A DNA stretch of 64,000 nt from Nonomuraea jabiensis (lineage in GTDB: Bacteria; Actinomycetota; Actinomycetes; Streptosporangiales; Streptosporangiaceae). The position numbers and the translations under genes were made by a program. Below the pieces are notes generated by a model. It saw only the letters and a list, made by a program, of their open reading frames with translations, was not told the DNA's origin and did no database searches. Of the stretch, positions 59,045 through 64,000 are shown piece by piece (positions within the stretch are counted from its first letter, which is position 1; each line of letters begins with the position of its first letter). Location of the stretch: the NCBI RefSeq assembly GCF_014204795.1, contig NZ_JACHMB010000001.1:12056501-12120500 (forward strand). The letters are read 5' to 3'.

Positions 59045-60253
59045 TTGATCACACCCCTGGCGGAGGCCGTCTCCGACACGTGCGGAGGCAAGGCGGGCGC
59101 GCTCGGCGCGTTGCTCCGCGCGGGCCTGCCGGTTCCCGACGGCTTCGTGCTCTCGTACGCCGCCTACCTCGCCGCCGTCCGCGACCTGGACCTCGGTGGA
59201 TCGGACGATCCCGACGCGATGCGGCAGGCGATCGAGGCCCGCCCGGTCCACGCCTCCATGATCGACGCGCTGGGGCGGGCGCTCGACGGGCTCGGCGATC
59301 CCCCCGTGGCGGTGAGATCGTCGGCGTCGAGCGAGGACACCGGTCAGGCCTCGGCGGCCGGCCAGCACGAGAGCTTCCTCGCCGTGCGCGGGGCCGCCCA
59401 GGTCGCCGATGCCGTACGCGCCTGCTGGGCCTCGCTGTTCTCGCCACGCGCCATCGACTACCGCCGCGACGACCGGCCGCCGGACGGCCTGGCGATGGCC
59501 GTCATCGTCCAGCGCCATCTGGACGCCGAGGTGTCCGGGGTCATGTTCACCCCCGCGGACGCGTACGGCACGACCGAGATCGAGGCGTCCTGGGGCCTCG
59601 GCCCCAGCATCGTCGGGGGCACGGTCACCCCCGACGCCTACCGCGTCGCCGGGGACGGCTCGGTCACCCGCACCATCGCCGACAAGCGGACCCGCCTCGA
59701 CCGGCACGGCACGCGGCTCGTCGTTCGCGACGTCCCCACCTCTGCCCGGGCCCGGCCGGCGATCGACGACGCGACCGCCGCGCGGCTCGCCGGGCTGGGC
59801 GGACAGATCGCCGCCGTACTCGGTGGACCGCAGGACGTCGAGTGGGCGATCGCCGTCGGCCGCACCTGGATCCTGCAGGCCCGGCCGGTCACCGCCGCGC
59901 CCCCACCCCCGCCCCCGCCCCCGCCTTCCGGCGCCCTCACCGGGACGCCGGGCAGCCGCGGGAGCGTGACGGGCACCGCGCGGATCGTCCGCGGCCCCGG
60001 CGACTTCGCGCGCGTCCGCCCGGGCGACATCCTCGTCTGCCCCTTCACCGACCCGGCGTGGACGCCGCTGCTGCGCATCGCCGCCGGCGTCGTCACCGAG
60101 ACCGGAGGCGTGCTCTCGCACGCCGCGATCGTCGCCCGCGAGCTCGGCATCCCCGCCGTTCTCGGCGTCCAGGACGCGACGACCAGGCTCCACGACGACA
60201 CCGTCATCACCGTGGACGGCGCCACCGGCGCGGTCACGGCGACGGACGCCTGA
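59045..60253 (+). CDS. PEP synthase-like protein (PEP/pyruvate-binding plus phosphohistidine domain)
   Basis: The protein has 402 residues from TTG 59045 with AAGGGG at 59031-59036. Residues 1-290 are the ATP-grasp PEP/pyruvate-binding domain (GGKAGALGALLRAGLPVPDGF, VRSSASSED with the expected Arg-Ser pair). A Pro-run linker (ten Pro near residue 295) follows. Residues about 305-400 are the swivelling PEP-utiliser domain with the phosphoacceptor His359 in GGVLSHAAIVARELG. It lacks the substrate domain of rifampin phosphotransferase, so the acceptor is unknown. The histidine phosphatase gene follows closely. Confidence 0.85.
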   Translation: MITPLAEAVSDTCGGKAGALGALLRAGLPVPDGFVLSYAAYLAAVRDLDLGGSDDPDAMRQAIEARPVHASMIDALGRALDGLGDPPVAVRSSASSEDTGQASAAGQHESFLAVRGAAQVADAVRACWASLFSPRAIDYRRDDRPPDGLAMAVIVQRHLDAEVSGVMFTPADAYGTTEIEASWGLGPSIVGGTVTPDAYRVAGDGSVTRTIADKRTRLDRHGTRLVVRDVPTSARARPAIDDATAARLAGLGGQIAAVLGGPQDVEWAIAVGRTWILQARPVTAAPPPPPPPPPSGALTGTPGSRGSVTGTARIVRGPGDFARVRPGDILVCPFTDPAWTPLLRIAAGVVTETGGVLSHAAIVARELGIPAVLGVQDATTRLHDDTVITVDGATGAVTATDA

Positions 60254-60315
60254 CCGATCACCTCACCGGAAGGAGACGGGAAACGGGCCCGTACGGGCGC
60301 CGCCCCTCACCACAC

Positions 60316-60921
60316 ATGGCAACTCGACACCTCTACCTGGCACGCCACGGCGCGGCCGACGCGTTCGGGAAACTCACCGACATCGGGCACCAGCAGTCGA
60401 GCCTGCTGGGCGAACGGCTCGCCGGCATCCCGGTCGACGCCGTGTGGCACTCCCCCCTGCCACGCGCCACGGCGAGCGCGCACGAGCTCGCCCGTCATCT
60501 ACCGGACGTCCCCGTGACCGAGGCCGCCGAGCTCATCGACCACGTCCCCTACGTTCCCGGCCCGGCCGAAACGCCCCCGTCCTGGGCCGGCTTCTTCGAC
60601 GGCTACGACGAGGCGGAGGCGGCCTCCGGACAGAGGCTCGCCGAGGCCCTGGTCGCCCGGTTCGCGAACGTCCCCGGCCATGGTCCCCGGCCCGACACCC
60701 ACGAGGTCCTGGTGACGCACGCCTACCCGATCGCGTGGCTGGTCCGGCACGCGCTGGACGCGCCGCCGTCCCGGTGGCTCGGGCTGGAGAGCGCCAACAC
60801 CGCGCTGACGGTCATCGAGTACCGCGACGGCCTGCCGCCCACGATCGTGATGTTCAACGACATGAGCCACCTGCCGCCCGGCCTGCGCTGGACGGGGTTC
60901 CCCGGCAGCGTGCGGCCGTAG
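60316..60921 (+). CDS. histidine phosphatase family protein
   Basis: The protein has 201 residues from ATG 60316. The catalytic motif LARHGAAD near the N-terminus (RHG), the second Arg in SPLPRATASA and the C-terminal His in LVTHAYPIAW are the standard phosphoglycerate-mutase-like phosphatase residues. It lies 62 bases after the PEP-synthase-like gene and is probably cotranscribed; it might dephosphorylate that enzyme's product, which is inference. Confidence 0.9.
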   Translation: MATRHLYLARHGAADAFGKLTDIGHQQSSLLGERLAGIPVDAVWHSPLPRATASAHELARHLPDVPVTEAAELIDHVPYVPGPAETPPSWAGFFDGYDEAEAASGQRLAEALVARFANVPGHGPRPDTHEVLVTHAYPIAWLVRHALDAPPSRWLGLESANTALTVIEYRDGLPPTIVMFNDMSHLPPGLRWTGFPGSVRP

Positions 60922-61006
60922 CGACAGACGATCGACCCTCTTCGCGATAAATAATTCTTCGCCAATTAGCCGCTGTCAACGCGGCCACCCAGGCAAACAA
61001 ATTCGC

Positions 61007-61036
61007 TTGACAGGAGTGGCGGTCCAGTTTCAGAGT
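61007..61036 (+). promoter_or_regulatory. possible sigma-70-type promoter
   Basis: TTGACA (61007-61012) is followed after 17 bases by TCAGAGT, a weak -10. It lies in an AT-rich gap of 167 bp and 50 bases before the ATG of the HTH-NB-ARC gene. Confidence 0.4.
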
Positions 61037-61088
61037 GTCCGTGGCGCTTGGTAGCGAAAAATTTTCTCACACGAAGGGTCGGCCTGTG

Positions 61089-62477
61089 ATGACCGATCAC
61101 GTCACGGACGATCGTTGGACTCTCGGAGTGCTGATACGGACCTGGCGCGAGCAGGCACTCCTGACGCAGGACGAACTGGCCCACCGGGCGGGGCTCAACG
61201 CCCGTACCATCCGCAGGCTGGAAGCCGGCGAAGCGCATCGCCCCCGCGGCACCTCCATCTCCACGCTGGCCGAGGCGCTGGGGCTGGACGCCGCGGAGCA
61301 GGCGCGCCTGGTCACGGCGGCGCTCAGGACCTCCACCCGGCCGGCGCGCGCGGGAGCGAGCGGGCCGCCGCGCGCGACGACGGTGCCGTGCCAGCTCCCC
61401 ACCGGCACCCCGCATTTCGTCGGCCGCCGGAAGGAGCTCTCCCAGCTGGACGGCGCGGCGGGCGGACCGGCCGCGGCTCCCAGGGTGCTGGCCGTCCTCG
61501 GGGGCGCCGGGATCGGCAAGACCGCGCTGGCCGTCCACTGGGCGCACCGCGTCGCGGGCCGCTTCCCCGACGGTCAGTTGTACGCGAACCTGCGCGGATT
61601 CGAGCCGGGCGCGCGGCCCGCCCACCCCGCCGAGGCGATCCGGGGCTTCCTCAACGCGCTGGGCGTTCCCTCGCGCCGGATCCCCGCCGGCACGGACGCC
61701 CGGGCCGCGCTGTTCCGCAGCACGGTGAACGGCAGGCGGCTGCTGATCGTCCTCGACAACGCTCGCGCCGCCGGCCAGGTCCGGCCGCTGCTGCCGGGCG
61801 CCGGGGGCTGCCTCGTCATCGTGACCAGCCGTGACCAGCTGACCGGCCTGGTCGCGGCGGGCGCCGCCCCGATCGTCCTGGACCCGCTGCCGACCTCGGA
61901 CGCCGTACGGCTGCTGGCCCGGCGGCTCGGCCCCGCCCGCGTGGCGGCATCGCCGGAGGCCGCCGGCAGGATCGCCGCGCTGTGCTCGGGACTGCCGCTC
62001 GCGCTGGCCGTCGCGGCGGCCCGCGCGTCGACCCATCCGGGTTTCAGCCTCGACGACCTGGCCGCGGAACTGCACGGTGCGGGCAACCGGCTGGACGCGC
62101 TCGCCGACGAGGATCCGTTCGCCGACGTCCGGACTGTTCTGTCGTGGTCCTACCGCACCCTCGGAGCCGAGGCCGCCCGCGCGTTCCGGCTGCTGGGGCT
62201 GCACCCGGGACACCACATCGGCGTCGCGGCGGCCGCCGATCTGTGCGGCCTGCCGGTACGCCGGACGCGCGCGCTGCTGGCGGAGCTGCACCGCGTGCAC
62301 CTGATCGCCGAACCCACTCCCGGCCGGTACGCGCAGCACGACCTCGTCCGCGCCTACGCCGCCGAGCTGGCCGAGACCCACGAGTCGCCCGCGGAACGCC
62401 ATGAGGCCGAATGCCGGCTGTTCGACCACTATGTCCGCACCGCCGCGAGCACCGGACGCTTCTCACACTGCGGATAA
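61089..62477 (+). CDS. XRE-family HTH / NB-ARC (STAND) regulator, C-terminally shortened
   Basis: The protein has 462 residues from ATG 61089. Residues 10-75 are an XRE HTH (LTQDELAHRAGLNARTIRRLE). Residues about 105-400 form an NB-ARC ATPase: FVGRRKEL, Walker A GGAGIGKTA, Walker B LLIVLDN, sensor VTSRDQL and the GLPLAL motif. The usual TPR array of about 300 residues is absent: after YAAELAETH and LFDHYVRTAA the protein stops within 10 residues. A deletion probably removed the ligand-sensing TPR part. It may therefore be inactive or constitutive. A STAND protein of defence or secondary-metabolism control is the likely parent. Confidence 0.8.
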   Translation: MTDHVTDDRWTLGVLIRTWREQALLTQDELAHRAGLNARTIRRLEAGEAHRPRGTSISTLAEALGLDAAEQARLVTAALRTSTRPARAGASGPPRATTVPCQLPTGTPHFVGRRKELSQLDGAAGGPAAAPRVLAVLGGAGIGKTALAVHWAHRVAGRFPDGQLYANLRGFEPGARPAHPAEAIRGFLNALGVPSRRIPAGTDARAALFRSTVNGRRLLIVLDNARAAGQVRPLLPGAGGCLVIVTSRDQLTGLVAAGAAPIVLDPLPTSDAVRLLARRLGPARVAASPEAAGRIAALCSGLPLALAVAAARASTHPGFSLDDLAAELHGAGNRLDALADEDPFADVRTVLSWSYRTLGAEAARAFRLLGLHPGHHIGVAAAADLCGLPVRRTRALLAELHRVHLIAEPTPGRYAQHDLVRAYAAELAETHESPAERHEAECRLFDHYVRTAASTGRFSHCG

Positions 62478-62515
62478 TTCTGCTTTATCGGCCCGTGCCA
62501 TCGAGAGGAGCCGGC

Positions 62516-63436
62516 ATGTCATCCAGTCCGCCGCGCGGCGACGTCATCCAGCGGATGCGCGAGTTGCTGCCCACGATGCCGGAGGCCCAGCGATCGCTGG
62601 CCGAGCTGGTGCTGGACGATCCGGCGGCCGCGGCGCGGATGACCATCGTGGAGCTGGCCGAGCAGTGCGGGGTGTCCACGGGCACGATCACCCGCTTGTG
62701 CCGGGCGCTGGACCTGGACGGCTATTCGGCGTTGCGGATCGCGCTGGCCTCCGACAGCGGGCGGGCCGATGTCCGGGGCACCTGGGCCGCTCACATCGGT
62801 ACGGATCTGACCAAGGGCGACGACATCCGCCATGTCGCCAACGTCATCTCGGCCAACATCGGACACGTCGTCGCCGAGGCGCTCGCCCGCCTCGACCTGG
62901 ACCTCGTCGAGCGGGCGGCCGGCCTGCTGGCCGCCACCCGCCGCGCGGTGATCTACGGGATCGGCGGCAGCGGGGCGACGGCCATGGAGTTCCAGCAACG
63001 GCTGTACCAGATCCGCGTGCCCGCGTGGACCTACACGGACGTGCACGTCGCGCTGACCGGCGCCGCGTTGATGGGACGCGGTGACGCCGTGGTCGCCATC
63101 TCGCACACCGGACGGACGCAGGAGGTGTGCGACCTGGTCACGGAGGCCCGCTCGCGGGGCGCGACGACGATCGCCATCACCAACGACCTCACCTCCCCGC
63201 TCGCCGGCCGGGCCGACCTGGTGCTCGCGACCGGGGTGCGCGAGCTGGGCTTCAGCACCGAGACGATCCTGGCCCGGCACGCCCAGCTGGCGGTGCTGGA
63301 CGTGCTGTACATCGCCATCGCGCAGCGCACGTACGAGCAGACCAGGGAGGCGATAGCCGTCACGACGAAAGCGGTGAGCTCGCACCAGCTCGGCGGGGCG
63401 GGCGACACCGCTTCCGGGCCGCGCAGAGACCTCTAG
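62516..63436 (+). CDS. RpiR-family (MurR/RpiR) transcriptional regulator
   Basis: The protein has 306 residues from ATG 62516 with GAGAGGAG upstream. The N-terminal HTH_6 (RMTIVELAEQCGVSTGTITR) is followed by a SIS domain (IYGIGGSGATAMEFQQRL, then ISHTGRTQEV and ITNDLTSPLAGRADL). RpiR regulators sense phosphorylated sugars and control amino-sugar or pentose catabolism. No such genes are adjacent; the target operon may be beyond the window. Confidence 0.92.
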   Translation: MSSSPPRGDVIQRMRELLPTMPEAQRSLAELVLDDPAAAARMTIVELAEQCGVSTGTITRLCRALDLDGYSALRIALASDSGRADVRGTWAAHIGTDLTKGDDIRHVANVISANIGHVVAEALARLDLDLVERAAGLLAATRRAVIYGIGGSGATAMEFQQRLYQIRVPAWTYTDVHVALTGAALMGRGDAVVAISHTGRTQEVCDLVTEARSRGATTIAITNDLTSPLAGRADLVLATGVRELGFSTETILARHAQLAVLDVLYIAIAQRTYEQTREAIAVTTKAVSSHQLGGAGDTASGPRRDL

Positions 63437-63439
63437 CGG

Positions 63440-64000
63440 CGGGAGCCCCCGCCGGCGTCCGCAGCAGCATGCCCGCCCGCAGCTCGTCGGCGCGCACCCG
63501 CTCCCCGCGCTCCGCCACCCACAGCGGGTGGTTGTCCGTGGCGACCAGCACGCCGCCGGCCACGCTGATCCTGACCAGGGTTTTGGCCCCGGCGCTGGCG
63601 AGCGTGCCCACGACCGGCTGCGGGCCGCTCTCCCCCGTCTCGGGGTCGGTGGCCAGGACGCGGTCGCCGACCTTGACGTCCTCGATGGGCTTGTCCGTGC
63701 CGTCGGCCATGCGGACCCTGGTGCCGGGCAGGAAGCTGCTCCGTGCGGCAGTCAGTGCCGACGCTCTCCAGAACGTCGTCGCCGTACCTGCCGAACCGGA
63801 CGAACTGGGTGCCGCCGAAGACGCGACACCGACACCTTGGTGCGGTCGGTGCCGTAAGAGCGTCACCGTGGCCCGTGTGGCGACACCTGGGCGACGGCGA
63901 GCGTGGCGGGGGCCGTGACGGTACGGGCGGGTTTCGGGGGTGTCTCCGCCCTGGCGGGGCTGGTGGCGCCGGGAATGAGCCCGGCGAGGAATTCCAGTGC
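63440..64000 (-). pseudogene. remnant of a Hint-domain (polymorphic-toxin type) protein
   Basis: On the minus strand SFLPGTRVRMADGTDKPI, EDVKVGDRVLATDPETGE and VLVATDNHPLWVAERG are typical pretoxin Hint-domain motifs. The nucleophile Cys that normally precedes SFxPGT is replaced (RSSF), and after MLLRTPAGA the domain stops, so its C-terminal splicing His/Asn part is missing. Upstream, at 63760-63860, FGGTQFVRFGRYGDDVLESV and YGTDRTK are readable only in shifted frames. The gene is therefore frameshifted and truncated. It continues beyond the right edge, and no toxin or immunity gene is visible. Confidence 0.6.

Noticed and set aside
59045..60253. Rifampin phosphotransferase
   Set aside because: The protein is about 400 residues and lacks the rifampin-binding domain of the roughly 870-residue enzyme, so a resistance call is not supported.

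Overview
The window is high-GC DNA with GTG/TTG starts, overlapping stop/start codons and families typical of filamentous actinobacteria (Lsr2, SAV_2336-type and EACC1-type proteins, SPW-repeat protein, IclR/TetR/PadR regulators). A member of the Streptosporangiales such as Nonomuraea is a reasonable guess, but that is inference, not a placement. I see no rRNA, tRNA, CRISPR array, integrase or insertion sequence.

Bases 1-13.7 kb hold the most interesting locus. A 5'-truncated SAV_2336/VWA-like protein with a C-terminal CHAT fold that has lost its catalytic residues is followed by a tightly packed six-gene operon. In order this encodes a secreted, membrane-anchored VWA protein, a large tubulin-like GTPase, a helical protein of unknown family, a tail-anchored pseudokinase, a TRAFAC-like GTPase with Cys pairs at both ends, and a tail-anchored protein resembling GTPase-associated proteins. 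The layout resembles the predicted NTP-dependent conflict/signalling systems of multicellular bacteria and looks like one membrane-linked complex. A stray EACC1 component lies at 57.0 kb and a shortened HTH-NB-ARC protein at 61 kb.

13.7-22.5 kb: a LuxR-type ATPase regulator, a phosphotransferase, two decayed loci (an in-frame sigma-70/CU044_5270 remnant and a serine hydrolase lacking its catalytic motifs), TetR, Lsr2, a slipin and a glycolipid-binding-like protein. 22.5-28 kb: a six-gene minus-strand operon for a tripartite tricarboxylate transporter (TctB-TctA-TctC) with an RraA-family aldolase, an embedded IclR regulator and a dehydrogenase, preceded by a clear palindrome. 28-34.5 kb: PadR plus ABC exporter, a GH71 glucanase-like enzyme, an SPW protein, and an ArsR/cation-efflux pair with an operator over the start codon.

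34.4-47 kb: Fpg/Nei glycosylase, a three-subunit PaoABC-like molybdenum aldehyde oxidoreductase behind a palindromic promoter, a beta-hydroxyacid dehydrogenase, a BlaI/M56 pair, a PHP-domain Tat protein, an M28 aminopeptidase and a LacI regulator. 47-55.7 kb: an OmpR-type two-component system with a multicopper oxidase between regulator and kinase, then a lipoprotein-adaptor-MacB-type export operon. GTCAG half-sites spaced 11 or 22 bp stand before the oxidase and before the export operon, suggesting one regulon. 55.8-64 kb: SDR, EACC1, a metallo-beta-lactamase-fold remnant whose middle is inverted between 15-bp inverted repeats, a two-regulator/PEP-synthase-like/histidine-phosphatase group, an RpiR regulator and a Hint-domain remnant at the right edge.

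Seven broken or clearly shortened genes in 64 kb mark this as an accessory, actively decaying part of the genome.
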